Below, piece after piece: positions 47,138 to 56,312 of a stretch of 64,000 nucleotides of DNA; position 1 is the first letter of the stretch, and the number at the start of each line of letters is the position of its first letter. Under the pieces are notes generated by a model. That model saw only the letters and a program-made list of their open reading frames with translations, searched no databases and had not been told where the DNA came from. Position numbers and translations under genes: made by a program. The stretch is from Oleispira antarctica RB-8. Its GTDB lineage: Bacteria; Pseudomonadota; Gammaproteobacteria; Pseudomonadales; Oceanobacteraceae. The DNA lies in NCBI GenBank assembly GCA_000967895.1, contig FO203512.1:2131350-2195349 (forward strand), read 5' to 3'.

Positions 47138-48132
47138 AAGTCATTAATCAAGTAGGAACCTGATAGGTTCAAATTAAAAGGAGTTACTCTTCGTAAGTAC
47201 TGATCTACAAATGTATTAACATTGGCGATTGTCGATTTAGGAACAAATACAAAATCACCTGCTATCATTTTGACACTGGCCATTGCGAACATATCTTTTT
47301 CTAAATCGAACTTATTGACAAAGACCTTTCCGCCTCTGCGCTGCACGGTCATGATTGAATCTAGCTTGGCATTCGTTGTATAGCCGCCGGCTGCCCCAAG
47401 AGCAGATAAAACAGATAGCGTGCCATTCACACTAAAGGTTCCAGGCTTTAAAACCTCTCCTAAAACAATCACATTATGCCCTGATGATTCTTCAATTCTG
47501 AGGGTTACATCGATACTCTTGAAATGATCACGATATTTAGCCGAGATCAAATCATTAGCCTCTTGCAACGTTAAATCATTCAGTTTTACAAAACCCACAA
47601 GAGGGAAGTTAGCATTTCCATCAACCGCAATCGTTGTCGCGAAAGGTGAAAGACCAATACCTCCAGGAGATAATTTATTTATAAAACTATCTACCGCTGC
47701 GTTGTACACGGAAAATCCAACAGTGATTGCGTCATTTATTCCAAGATCACCGTAAAGTTTTTCAAGCTTTGGCCTCAACTCACTTAACGTTAAACCCGCA
47801 ATTTGTAGCGAGTCCAATTGAATAAATTGAACTGTGCCATCTGGATTAACCTTGTATTCATAACTCAGGTCGGAGCGATCGAGTACCTTTACATTAATGA
47901 TATCCCCAGTATTAATATAATACGGGTCTACGGCATCAAGCTGCTCATTAACAACACATACAATGCTTATTTTATCACCAACTTGTAACTGGTACTTTTC
48001 AGCACTACTGGCAACGGGCTCATGACTTACATCATAAGTGTCAGAGGTGATAATATTTTTACTGGCACACCCCCCCAACCCAATACTGACTATGGCTATT
48101 ACTAGCACTTCCTTTAATAATTTATAATTCAC
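47134..48132 (-). CDS. Polysaccharide export lipoprotein (Wza-like)
   Basis: A 332-residue outer-membrane export protein with a lipoprotein signal ending LGGC (Cys near residue 22). The export domain looks split or duplicated: YQLQVGDKISIVCVVNEQLD and YYINTGDIINVKVLDRSDLS both match the first Poly_export strand. An SLBB segment (VIVLGEVLKPGTFSVNG) follows. The start codon is GTG with AAGGA seven bases upstream. It is smaller than E. coli Wza (379). It lies upstream of the Wzc-like gene, the usual order. Confidence 0.88.
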   Translation of the reverse strand: MNYKLLKEVLVIAIVSIGLGGCASKNIITSDTYDVSHEPVASSAEKYQLQVGDKISIVCVVNEQLDAVDPYYINTGDIINVKVLDRSDLSYEYKVNPDGTVQFIQLDSLQIAGLTLSELRPKLEKLYGDLGINDAITVGFSVYNAAVDSFINKLSPGGIGLSPFATTIAVDGNANFPLVGFVKLNDLTLQEANDLISAKYRDHFKSIDVTLRIEESSGHNVIVLGEVLKPGTFSVNGTLSVLSALGAAGGYTTNAKLDSIMTVQRRGGKVFVNKFDLEKDMFAMASVKMIAGDFVFVPKSTIANVNTFVDQYLRRVTPFNLNLSGSYLINDL

Positions 48133-48147
48133 TTAGTAGTCCTTACT

Positions 48148-49227
48148 TTATTTAAACATTACAAATTCGTGATCGGCTTCCGCCATTGAGACAAACCATT
48201 TCTTTTCATCAAACATTTCTGTAGCACGAGGATCATCTGAATGCAGACTAGCGATCAGATTCACATCTTCTACCTTTAGCACAGCACCTAATTGCTTTAA
48301 TGCTTTATGAAAACGACTACACCCTGATGTCAATGTTTGCACATCGGCGAATCCATTTTCTAGACCGTACTGACAAACCAAATTTAACATCGCGCCATAA
48401 CAATTAGTTTTTTCACCAATTGCCATCGTCTCAACAATTAATAAGGTTTTTCTACCGCCGACACTGCCCTCTCGATAAATTGTATATCCCACTAGACGCC
48501 CTTCACTCCTAGCCCAGATATAGCGATAATCATTAGGCGCCTCACTAAAGCGCCAGTTAAGAAATGCATAATCTCTTACGGCAATGGCATAGAAATCTTG
48601 GGAAAATACATTAAAAAACTCATCTATTTCATCAGAAGCAGGTAGTGTGGATTGTTCTGATAACACGATGGGGACGGGTGCCTTTTTTTGATTAATCTTT
48701 TTCAACTTTCTACGTAATAGAAATTGCCACAATACATCTACAGGCGCTGCCACTACACTCGGAATCCCCTTTGCCTTTATAAAAACAGACGGTGACAGAA
48801 GTAATACAGCTCGTTCAATTGGTTTTATTTTCACATCGCGTTTAATAATTTTAGGCCAAAACCTTCCGACTCTTGCGATAGGTGTGCCGACCCAAAGAAC
48901 ATCCGGTATCGATACAAGGTGCCTGGCAAGTTTTACACCAGACCCTCGACTATCAGGACTGGTCACGAAATCTGTAAAATAGCCTGCACTTATTCGTTCC
49001 CCAGCCAATAAATACTCACAAGGAATAATGCGAACGTAACCAACAACCTTCCCACGCCCCTCTAAAACTAAATCACGACTACCGTTAAATGCAGACATTG
49101 AGCGGTGATGAAACCAAGGGGCCAATAGATTAAACTTGGCCAGTGATTTTTCGCCCCAAACTTCTTTTACAATATTGGCAATTGGGGCTTTATCAGTCTC
49201 TGCATATTCTCTAATCGTATACAACAT
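48148..49227 (-). CDS. GNAT-family acetyltransferase
   Basis: A 359-residue protein. It opens with YTIREYAETDKAPIANIVKE (GNAT strand 1/helix 1) and has GKVVGYVRIIPCEYL and SPDSRGSGVKLARHLV (acetyl-CoA loop). A second GNAT-like half from about 200 includes FLNWRFSEAPNDYRYI and GRLVGYTIYR. Double-GNAT proteins of this kind are common in exopolysaccharide clusters. ATG has AAAGG upstream. Probably acetylates an amino sugar or sugar hydroxyl; substrate unknown. Confidence 0.75.
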   Translation of the reverse strand: MLYTIREYAETDKAPIANIVKEVWGEKSLAKFNLLAPWFHHRSMSAFNGSRDLVLEGRGKVVGYVRIIPCEYLLAGERISAGYFTDFVTSPDSRGSGVKLARHLVSIPDVLWVGTPIARVGRFWPKIIKRDVKIKPIERAVLLLSPSVFIKAKGIPSVVAAPVDVLWQFLLRRKLKKINQKKAPVPIVLSEQSTLPASDEIDEFFNVFSQDFYAIAVRDYAFLNWRFSEAPNDYRYIWARSEGRLVGYTIYREGSVGGRKTLLIVETMAIGEKTNCYGAMLNLVCQYGLENGFADVQTLTSGCSRFHKALKQLGAVLKVEDVNLIASLHSDDPRATEMFDEKKWFVSMAEADHEFVMFK

Positions 49228-49236
49228 TCGGTACCT

Positions 49237-50187
49237 TTATGGATTCGTTTTTATTATTTCAGTGACTGATAAATCATCATTGTAAATTACACCATGAGAT
49301 AGCAACGGTGGTGTATATAACCCAAAGTGCATTTGAGACAATCCGCCTTCATACTTTAAACTGCACATCTCTTCTGCTTCAGCCACATCGCGCTTGTCCC
49401 ATCCATTCAGACACTCGGGCACCCGTTCTGGTGGAATATTTGCCGGATCAGCACGATCATTAAATCGAGATGCAGCAACAAGAGTTCCATCCTGCCAGAC
49501 AGCGATAATGGGTGAGTCAAAACGATTATTAGTGCTGTAATCTATATAGGCTGTAATTTTTGACCATTGTTTTTCAGGCAGTGAGATTTTAGAGTCATGA
49601 AAGATATCTGGAGCGGTGGCTCCCTGCGCAGGAACATGCATCAAATGTACTTTGTAATCACTATCAACATTAATTAGGTACGTTCTATACCACTGAATAT
49701 CATCATAGGAAGTGAAGGTAGCAAGGCTAAACCAACTTTTATCTTCCACAGGCAACAAATCAATATCGGCCCATACAGAAAACTCGACTAAAACTGCTGT
49801 CTTCACTATGCCGAGGTTCGTCTCACTCAACTGAAATGTTGGATAAGCTCTATGATTTGTATTCAAGCCTTCAACTTGCGGATTTTCACCATACATCCAA
49901 GCCTTATGGGACGTATTCCCGCTCACGCTTTTTTCTTGCGATAGGCCATGGGTCGCCGTGTTGTTATGGTTAAAAGGAACCACATAAAAAGGAGCAAACT
50001 CCCCTGCGCTCTCGAAACTTGTCGAGAACGACCCTCGAGTAGCTAGATTGTTTTCATTTAAAAAAGATTTCAAAAAATCAGGTACATCTATTCCTGATTC
50101 ATTAGCGATCACTGAAGTCGAACTCAGTGATAGGAAGGCCGTTGTCATTACTGCAACGACTGATTTACTGTTGATCAATATCATCAA
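49237..50187 (-). CDS. Secreted protein, probable concanavalin-like beta-sandwich (lyase-like)
   Basis: A 316-residue protein with a Sec signal peptide (about 1-28, cleavage after VIA). The body has many beta strands and the segment QWSKITAYIDYSTNN followed by IIAVWQDGTLVAASRF. That resembles the concanavalin-like fold of polysaccharide lyases or laminarinases. No catalytic motif can be named. ATG at 50187 has AAGGA seven bases upstream and overlaps the GT2 gene by 23 bases. Inside an exopolysaccharide operon, such a protein would process, bind or release the polymer. Confidence 0.5.
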   Translation of the reverse strand: MMILINSKSVVAVMTTAFLSLSSTSVIANESGIDVPDFLKSFLNENNLATRGSFSTSFESAGEFAPFYVVPFNHNNTATHGLSQEKSVSGNTSHKAWMYGENPQVEGLNTNHRAYPTFQLSETNLGIVKTAVLVEFSVWADIDLLPVEDKSWFSLATFTSYDDIQWYRTYLINVDSDYKVHLMHVPAQGATAPDIFHDSKISLPEKQWSKITAYIDYSTNNRFDSPIIAVWQDGTLVAASRFNDRADPANIPPERVPECLNGWDKRDVAEAEEMCSLKYEGGLSQMHFGLYTPPLLSHGVIYNDDLSVTEIIKTNP

Positions 50188-51070
50188 TATTCCTTAGCAT
50201 TAGCCTATGTCTTTGAAGCTTTGCATGAAATTGATATTCCTTATCACTTACTGTGCGCGGCACGCCCTTGAAATAAGTCGTAAAATATCCATAGATCATA
50301 CAAAATGTTCTTAATAAATAAGGATAGTAACGAATATTGAACAATGCTCGCGCAAGCAAAAATAAAGGTGTGTAGCCCGTGAGGTAGCTATTTCTTCCGT
50401 CTCGGACCATACCGTTAATATAACCCCCACGAGTCCCCATTGGGCGCATATGGTGAACCGGAATGTGATGGCAGATTTTAGTTAAATGGTTATGCATTCG
50501 CATACGTAAAATGTCGACTGTGTCCCAACCAACAGAACTAACAAAATAGCCTATATCATTCAAATAAGTGATGCGATAAAGTCTAGCTGTACCAGACGGA
50601 AAATAACTACTATGCCTTTCAAACACCTTATTGTCGTTCTCAAGAACATAGGGGTGGCCACTAACGATGCCAAGGCGGGGCTCTTGCCTCATTTCGAGAA
50701 GCATACTTTCAAAATAATCATTAGCAAAATCAAGATCAGCATCCAATTTTGCAATAAATTCAACAGGGGGTTCATCGTGCAACATTTTCAGACCAAAATT
50801 CAGAAGATCAGCAACGCCCTGCCCAACAAAATCATATCCTCTGTCTGCTATTTTAATATGAGAAATCCAAGGGTATTCTTCGGCATACTTAGAGACAATT
50901 TTTTCACTGCCATCGGTCGAACCATCATCAAGAATAATCCATTTGTTGGGCAGCACAGTTTGGCTCAACAAAGCCTTAATGGTAATTTCAACAGTTCTAA
51001 TTTCATTACGCATGGGGGTAATAATAATGTATTGCCCATTCCCTTCACTTTTAATATTTAACTGATCCAT
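50165..51070 (-). CDS. GT2 glycosyltransferase
   Basis: A 301-residue GT-A protein with YIIITPMRNEIRTVEITIKA, IILDDGSTDGSEKIV, and the DXD site AKLDADLDF. The frame opens at 51127 with ATG, but the preceding bases lack a ribosome binding site. ATG at 51070 has AAGGCCAAGGA just upstream and matches the family start. It is the first gene of the Wzx/Wzy operon. Sugar unknown. Confidence 0.87.
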   Translation of the reverse strand: MDQLNIKSEGNGQYIIITPMRNEIRTVEITIKALLSQTVLPNKWIILDDGSTDGSEKIVSKYAEEYPWISHIKIADRGYDFVGQGVADLLNFGLKMLHDEPPVEFIAKLDADLDFANDYFESMLLEMRQEPRLGIVSGHPYVLENDNKVFERHSSYFPSGTARLYRITYLNDIGYFVSSVGWDTVDILRMRMHNHLTKICHHIPVHHMRPMGTRGGYINGMVRDGRNSYLTGYTPLFLLARALFNIRYYPYLLRTFCMIYGYFTTYFKGVPRTVSDKEYQFHAKLQRHRLMLRNIDDIDQQ

Positions 51071-51127
51071 AGTCCTTGGCCTTGCATAAAGATTTACGAG
51101 CAAAAAATTAATGTAACAACACTTCAT

Positions 51128-51587
51128 GGATATTTAGAGATTTAACCGAATCAACGCTTCAAAAATATGCTCACCCTGCAGCGGTCCAGATCCATCTCAA
51201 CAACCTTACTATCCACCCGGCAATTATTGGCGGCACACTCTACATAAAAACGATATTCAAATCTGTACGACTAAAGCACCATTCTTATAAATTATTCATT
51301 TTAAATAAAGATCCCTCGCTTAATAACTTATGCACGAGTTTTAGCACTCTCTATTCTAATTCAAGCACTTTCTTATTTTAAAGCGGTACGTCAATACCAG
51401 CTTTGGTTTAATAATGTTCGATAGCTTACTCGGGGCAATAATAGCGGCTATAAAGACAGAAGATCGTAAAATTTAGTAAAATCGAATATACAAACTGATT
51501 TTTTCAACTAAATCCCCAGTACTGGATCGATTGTACCAATACTAAGTTCTAGAAATGTTATAGGAGAGGCTAAAAAAGCGACAGCCT
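51128..51587. other. Intergenic region upstream of the Wzx/Wzy operon
   Basis: About 460 AT-rich bases without a supported gene. By position it should hold the promoter of the minus-strand operon 51070-34875. I found no convincing -35/-10 pair and no ops (GGCGGTAG) element of the RfaH type. The end of the minus-strand lyase at 51588 has only a weak GGCT/AGCC hairpin after it. Confidence 0.4.
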
Positions 51588-52475
51588 TTATTTTACTAGC
51601 CACTGCTTAACCTCATCAAATAATATCGAGCGCTGTTTATGCTGCGAATCATTTTCAAACTTGTATATCCCAAAACCAAGATAAGCACCTATCTCGTCAT
51701 TAAAACCCATCGCAATATTCTGCCGTTCAACTTTCAATTGACCATCTCGCCATACTCTTAAAACCCCAGCTCCATAAGGATCCCACTTGATATGGAAGAC
51801 GAAATTAATCCATTGATCTTTCGTTGTTTCTCCCAAATCAGCCGTTTGACTATACCAACTATCAAAACCAGGAGGGGTGATGTCTCGCTGATCATAAAGC
51901 CAAGTAAGTGTGAGTTGATCATTCCTGTTATCCAATGCAAGGGGCGGATTTCGCGTGACTTCATACTGATCAGGTTGTGCATGCCACTGAATTATAATTT
52001 CTGATTTATTATCCTTTTCCATACCTATAGAAGGGAAAAATATATTAAAAGACCAAACCTCTTCCTGTTTATTATCTTTGCCAAAGTTCCCATATAGATG
52101 AGCTTTTTTCTGGGTATTTGCATCAAATTCTTTGCCTTTATTCTTTCGCCAGAGAAATCTCATAACATGGTTACGATTATTTTTTGGATCGAGAATAGTG
52201 ATTCCTGAGTCATCGCTTTGCATCTGAGCATAGCGCCAACTTTTTATTTTTGATGTTTTATTTCTTAGCCCCCCTTTTCCATACTCTGAATTCCAACCTT
52301 GCTCAAAGTCATAGGCCCAATCCGGCGTTGTGCTCATTACTCGATCGATATCGATAAGCTTTACAGGAACCATTCTTTTAGTCTGAAAATGGGGTTTTTG
52401 AGCGCTGTAGTAACACGATGACGTCGTAACTAAAATAAATACAACAAGTAACCCACGGTTTAATTTTAATATCAT
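51588..52475 (-). CDS. Polysaccharide lyase, heparin-lyase-I-like (PF14099 type), lipoprotein
   Basis: A 295-residue protein with a signal peptide ending TTSSC, a likely lipobox (Cys near residue 21). The mature part is a beta-jelly-roll of the Polysacc_lyase group (PL13/PL20-like). It has EEVWSFNIFFPS, SEIIIQWHAQPD, NPPLAL, WDPYGAGVLRVWRDGQ and LGFGIYKF. The ATG has GGGGGTG upstream. It is divergent from a paralogue at 52683. It should cleave a uronic-acid-containing polymer at the cell surface or in the periplasm; the exact substrate is not known. Confidence 0.75.
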   Translation of the reverse strand: MILKLNRGLLVVFILVTTSSCYYSAQKPHFQTKRMVPVKLIDIDRVMSTTPDWAYDFEQGWNSEYGKGGLRNKTSKIKSWRYAQMQSDDSGITILDPKNNRNHVMRFLWRKNKGKEFDANTQKKAHLYGNFGKDNKQEEVWSFNIFFPSIGMEKDNKSEIIIQWHAQPDQYEVTRNPPLALDNRNDQLTLTWLYDQRDITPPGFDSWYSQTADLGETTKDQWINFVFHIKWDPYGAGVLRVWRDGQLKVERQNIAMGFNDEIGAYLGFGIYKFENDSQHKQRSILFDEVKQWLVK

Positions 52476-52682
52476 TTTTCACCCCCTAATACATATGATT
52501 CATGAGTCAGAATATTTGCACTATGTTTAAAAAGTAAAATAAGCATAGTGATATAAATCTTTTAAATAAAAATACGACTTTATGTGTAAAAATCGCCAAC
52601 TTCATCAACAATATTTGCTCTTTATACACTAGCGATTGTAGTCTTATTGAAAAATCCTACATCATAGAGCGATGTTATTACA

Positions 52683-53573
52683 ATGAAAGTATATCGACAG
52701 TTTATTGCAGCAAGCTATCTAATGCTCAGTGCCCACTGGTCATCTGCTGAAGTGACCCATCCCGTAAACTTCAATTTATCTCAGGCAGCATCTTTCTTGT
52801 CACATGAAGTAGACTTAGTTAATTTACTTCAGTCACCCCCTGATTTTTCATATGACTTCGAGCTAGGCATCAATGCAACGCATCTTAGAGGGGCACCTGT
52901 TCCTTATGAACCAGCAGCACCCGCATGGCGTTTTGCGCAAATTCAAAATCCAAATGGCGTCCAAGTTTTGCAAGATCCAACGACTGGGAATCACTATGTT
53001 AAAACCTTTTGGGAGAAAGGAACTGGTCTTGATTATGATGACAATACTCAACGCAAAATCCAGATCTATGGAGAATTTGGTGCCCACGCACGACAAGAAG
53101 AAGTATGGTATTTCGAATCATTTTTTCCCACGGAAGGGTTTGCTTATGACAATTTTCCAGAAATAATCGTCCAACTCCACGGAAGGCCTGATGCCTGTGA
53201 ATATGACAGAGATCCGCCGCTCGCGATAGAAGTAAAACAGGATGACATTATTATCACATGGCGCCATGATGAGAGAGTTTGCACTCCTGCAGGTTTCAGC
53301 GACTGGAATGAGAGAGTTCGCAACCTTGGCCCCCTACCTAAAGATCAGCTAGTTTCTTGGATCATTCATGCTGCATGGGATCCAAATGGTAACGGGGCTT
53401 TAACGATTATCGTAAACAATAAAGTATTGTTTATGGAAGACAATCTATTCATAGGTTTTGAAGATGATGTAAGTCCATATATTGGCTGGGGAATATACAA
53501 ATTTCCATTAAATTCTAATCATCAATCACGAACGGCTTATTACGATAATTTCAAACAGTGGATTATAAAATAA
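52683..53573 (+). CDS. Polysaccharide lyase, heparin-lyase-I-like (PF14099 type), secreted
   Basis: A 296-residue paralogue of the lyase at 51588. Shared segments include EEVWYFESFFPT, PEIIVQLHGRPD, DPPLAIEV, WDPNGNGALTII and GWGIYKF. The N-terminus is a Sec signal (about 1-22, ending SSAE region) without a lipobox, so this copy is periplasmic or secreted, whereas the other is a lipoprotein. Two extra Cys residues (PDACEYD and DERVCTPAG) could form a disulfide. The upstream gap of 207 bases holds the divergent promoters, which I could not place with confidence. Confidence 0.75.
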   Translation: MKVYRQFIAASYLMLSAHWSSAEVTHPVNFNLSQAASFLSHEVDLVNLLQSPPDFSYDFELGINATHLRGAPVPYEPAAPAWRFAQIQNPNGVQVLQDPTTGNHYVKTFWEKGTGLDYDDNTQRKIQIYGEFGAHARQEEVWYFESFFPTEGFAYDNFPEIIVQLHGRPDACEYDRDPPLAIEVKQDDIIITWRHDERVCTPAGFSDWNERVRNLGPLPKDQLVSWIIHAAWDPNGNGALTIIVNNKVLFMEDNLFIGFEDDVSPYIGWGIYKFPLNSNHQSRTAYYDNFKQWIIK

Positions 53574-53591
53574 TACATTATCGTAGCCTGA

Positions 53592-53632
53592 TCATTCACC
53601 AGAAAAGTACCACTTCCCTTTCTGGTGAATGA
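53592..53632. terminator. Bidirectional hairpin between lyase and gltX
   Basis: TCATTCACCAGAAA (53592-53605) and TTTCTGGTGAATGA (53619-53632) form 14 perfect base pairs with a 13-base loop. It sits between two convergent stops, 19 bases after the lyase and 12 bases from the gltX stop. No long U-tract, but the position fits a shared terminator. Confidence 0.65.
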
Positions 53633-53643
53633 ACTTTCAGAAA

Positions 53644-55146
53644 TTAAACGCCAGACAAAACCGCTTCAACAGCTGCATCATGTCCACGATACGCTTTTTC
53701 CATTTTTTTCAGTTTCTTCTTCCCTACTCCGCCCAATACATTAATCGCATGTCGTAAGCGTGCGCGACTCATATCTGGACCTAGCAAGGCCATTGTATCA
53801 AGTACAGAAATGGTTTCGTTTGTACCTGCTATGGCGATAAACAAAGGATTCAAGAAATCTTTTGGTTTGATTTCCATATCTTTGGCTAACGCGAACATGC
53901 GCTTTTGAATTTCGTCACGATCCCAATGGCGGATAGCTTCTAGCTGCCATAAGGCGAACTGCAGTATTTCTACTTGCTGCTCTTGTTCTAGATTTTTATG
54001 AACAAAGCTTGCTTCTGTTAAGACGGTCATGCCGCCTAAGAAGTGTCCTGCCAAACCAACAACGTCAGCGAACGTTTCTACGCGCGGCTGAATGTGTGGA
54101 ATAAGTGGTAATAGACGCTCTTTATCCAAGCCCCAGTCTGCGAATTTCTGTGCGAAGGTTTCACTATCGAGCTCACGTAACCATAAACCGTTTAACCAGC
54201 TTAACTTTTCAGTATCGAAAATAGGTCCACCCAACGATACGCGGGTAATGTCGAAGTTATCAAACATCGCCTGACGGGTGAACTTTTCGCTTTCATCAGG
54301 CATTGACCAGCCCATACGGCCTAGGTAGTTCAATAGCGCTTCTGGCATGTATCCCATGCGCTGATAAAACAAGATAGATGTTGGATTTTTACGCTTGCTC
54401 AACTTGCTCTTATCAGCGTTACGCAATAATGGCATGTGGCATAAAGCGGGCATATCCCAACCGAAGAATTCGTAAAGCAACTTGTGCTTAGGCGCTGAGT
54501 TGATCCACTCTTCACCACGAATAACGTGGCTGATTTTCATTAGGTGATCATCAACAACGTTGGCTAAATGGTAGGTTGGCATACCGTCTGATTTTAGTAG
54601 GATCTGAGCATCGACCATTTTCCAGTCTAGCTCAATCACGCCACGAAGCATGTCATCTACCACGCAAATGCCTTCTTCTGGCACGTTCATGCGAACGACG
54701 AAATCGTCACCATTAGCAATGCGCTTAGCGACTTCTTCTTCTGAAAGCTTAAGATCACTCGGCTTTAAAGCACGGCCCAGGTCGGCAATACCGTCACGCA
54801 GTTCGTTTAATTCTTCGCTGGTACGGTAGCAACGGAAAGCGTGACCTTTTTCGATTAACTGTTCGGCGTATTGTGCGTAGTCATCTTTGCGCTCGCTTTG
54901 ACGGTATGGGCCATATTCTCCACCAACATCCGGGCCTTCATCCCACTCCAAACCCAACCAACGCATACTGTCGAGAATCGCTTTTTCAGATTCAGGCGTG
55001 CTGCGGCTTTGATCCGTATCTTCAATACGCAGAATGAATTTGCCGCCGTGTTTGCGAGCAAACGCTAGGTTGAATAATGCAATGTAAGCAGTGCCTACGT
55101 GTGGATCGCCAGTTGGAGATGGCGCGACGCGAGTACGTACGGTCAT
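53644..55146 (-). CDS. gltX: Glutamyl-tRNA synthetase
   Basis: A 500-residue class I aminoacyl-tRNA synthetase that charges tRNA-Glu. The HIGH-type motif is [20 protein letters not shown] (8-27), the KMSKS-type motif is KLSKRKN, and the tRNA-binding and anticodon domains follow. The ATG has AGAGATAA upstream. It is divergent from miaE. It is not part of the polysaccharide locus and marks the start of the housekeeping block. Confidence 0.97.
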
Positions 55147-55246
55147 GAGTTATCTCTGATTCTGTTAAGCATGGGAAATTTGTTGCGTATTATAAAGCAC
55201 AACGGGGTTTTAGCGAATACTAAAACGCGCTTGAAGATTAGACCGC

Positions 55247-55275
55247 TTGGTATTCAAAAGGGCTTCTGCGATAAT
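55247..55275 (+). promoter_or_regulatory. Sigma-70 promoter for miaE
   Basis: TTGGTA (55247-55252), a 17-base spacer and GATAAT (55270-55275). The start would be near 55282, about 24 bases before the miaE ATG at 55306. It also argues against the longer frame starting at 55099. Confidence 0.6.
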
Positions 55276-55305
55276 AGTACTCCTTTTTTATACCCACTGA
55301 TTGTT

Positions 55306-55968
55306 ATGCCTATCTCTTCTACTTATTCTGCCGCTAAAGATGTTGACCCTAAAGACTTGGCGGAGTTGATTGATTTTTTACCGTGCGAGACTCCTGACAA
55401 GTGGGTTGAGGTCGCTTTGCAACGCCAAGATATCTTGCTGATTAATCATGCCTATTTAGAAAAATGTGCCGCGCGCACTGCGTTAAATCTAATGTTCGCC
55501 TACCCAGACAAGCCTGAACTGCAGCGTAAGATGTCACGCCTGGCTCGAGAAGAACTGGTGCATTTTGAGCAGGTAATTAAAATTATTAATAAACGCGATT
55601 TAACTTATCGCGGATTAAAGCCTTCTCGCTACGCGGGCTTATTGAATAAAGAAGTCCGGAAGGCATCTGACGAAAAACTGATCGACTATTTAATTATAGG
55701 GGCATTTATTGAAGCCCGCTCTTGTGAGCGTTTTGCTAAACTGGCACCGCATTTAGATGCCGAACTGGCTAAGTTTTATACATCCCTTTTGCGCTCAGAA
55801 GCCCGCCACTATAAAGATTATTTAACCTTGGCTCAAAGCTATAGCAAAAGCTCGATAGACGAACGCATTGAATTTTTCCGCGAAATTGAACGGGATGCCA
55901 TTGAATCGAAAGATGATCAATTTCGTTTTCATAGCGGAATCCCTGCCGATCACTTAGTCCGCAACTAA
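55306..55968 (+). CDS. miaE: tRNA 2-methylthio-N6-isopentenyladenosine hydroxylase
   Basis: A 220-residue diiron ferritin-like enzyme that hydroxylates ms2i6A37 in tRNAs reading U-starting codons. Two helix motifs with iron ligands are visible: LAREELVHFEQV (ExxH) and EARSCERFAKL with SEARHYKDYLTLA (ExxH). The frame is open upstream to 55099, but the earlier part overlaps gltX and looks non-coding. ATG at 55306 matches the family start, although no strong ribosome binding site precedes it. Confidence 0.9.
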   Translation: MPISSTYSAAKDVDPKDLAELIDFLPCETPDKWVEVALQRQDILLINHAYLEKCAARTALNLMFAYPDKPELQRKMSRLAREELVHFEQVIKIINKRDLTYRGLKPSRYAGLLNKEVRKASDEKLIDYLIIGAFIEARSCERFAKLAPHLDAELAKFYTSLLRSEARHYKDYLTLAQSYSKSSIDERIEFFREIERDAIESKDDQFRFHSGIPADHLVRN

Positions 55969-56312
55969 GCTAACACTACCTGCAAATAGCACTTCTTTTT
56001 AATCAGACGGCTCTCTTAATAGGACAGCCATTGTTATGTTCATTGGCTGTCTTGATTCCTTGGGTCTTTTTAAGGCTCTAATAGGACAAGGCTCTAATAG
56101 GACAGCCATCTTAAATTTCATTGAAAAATGTTAATTATAGACAGTCATTGTAAAGAGTTTTGCTCTATTCTGGCTGGGCTTGTTCTACTGAGGCTTACAA
56201 AGTTATCACTGGATCTTATAATCTTCTAATTTATATCTAAAACTGAATTCCAAGGCATATGCATTCCTCAGAACATCTCCGATATCAGGTGAATATATTA
56301 AAAAGTATTAAA
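55969..56312. repeat. Repeat-rich intergenic region downstream of the RAYT transposase
   Basis: 344 bases with several copies of the motif TGG(C/G)TGTC(C/T)TA(T/C)TA. In minus orientation there is a copy at 56016-56030, then two 15-base direct copies of GGCTCTAATAGGACA at 56074-56088 and 56090-56104, the second running into a full motif. A plus-orientation copy at 56044-56056 pairs with the first: GACAGCCA (56023-56030) and TGGCTGTC (56044-56051) form a perfect 8-bp stem. A weaker copy (GACAGTCA) lies near 56141. No gene was seen. Confidence 0.75.

Noticed and set aside
50612-51061. A 149-codon plus-strand frame inside the GT2 gene
   Set aside because: It is fully contained in the complementary strand of a clear GT2 gene with DXD motif.
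51540-51587. Rho-independent terminator after the lyase at 51588
   Set aside because: The possible GGCT/AGCC stem is short and the T-run is in the loop rather than after the stem.
53644-55146. Functional link between gltX and the nearby tRNA-Glu
   Set aside because: They are about 19 kb apart with unrelated genes between; co-occurrence in the window is probably chance.
55099-55305. Longer N-terminus for miaE
   Set aside because: The extra 69 codons overlap gltX on the other strand, lie partly upstream of a plausible promoter, and have no family resemblance.
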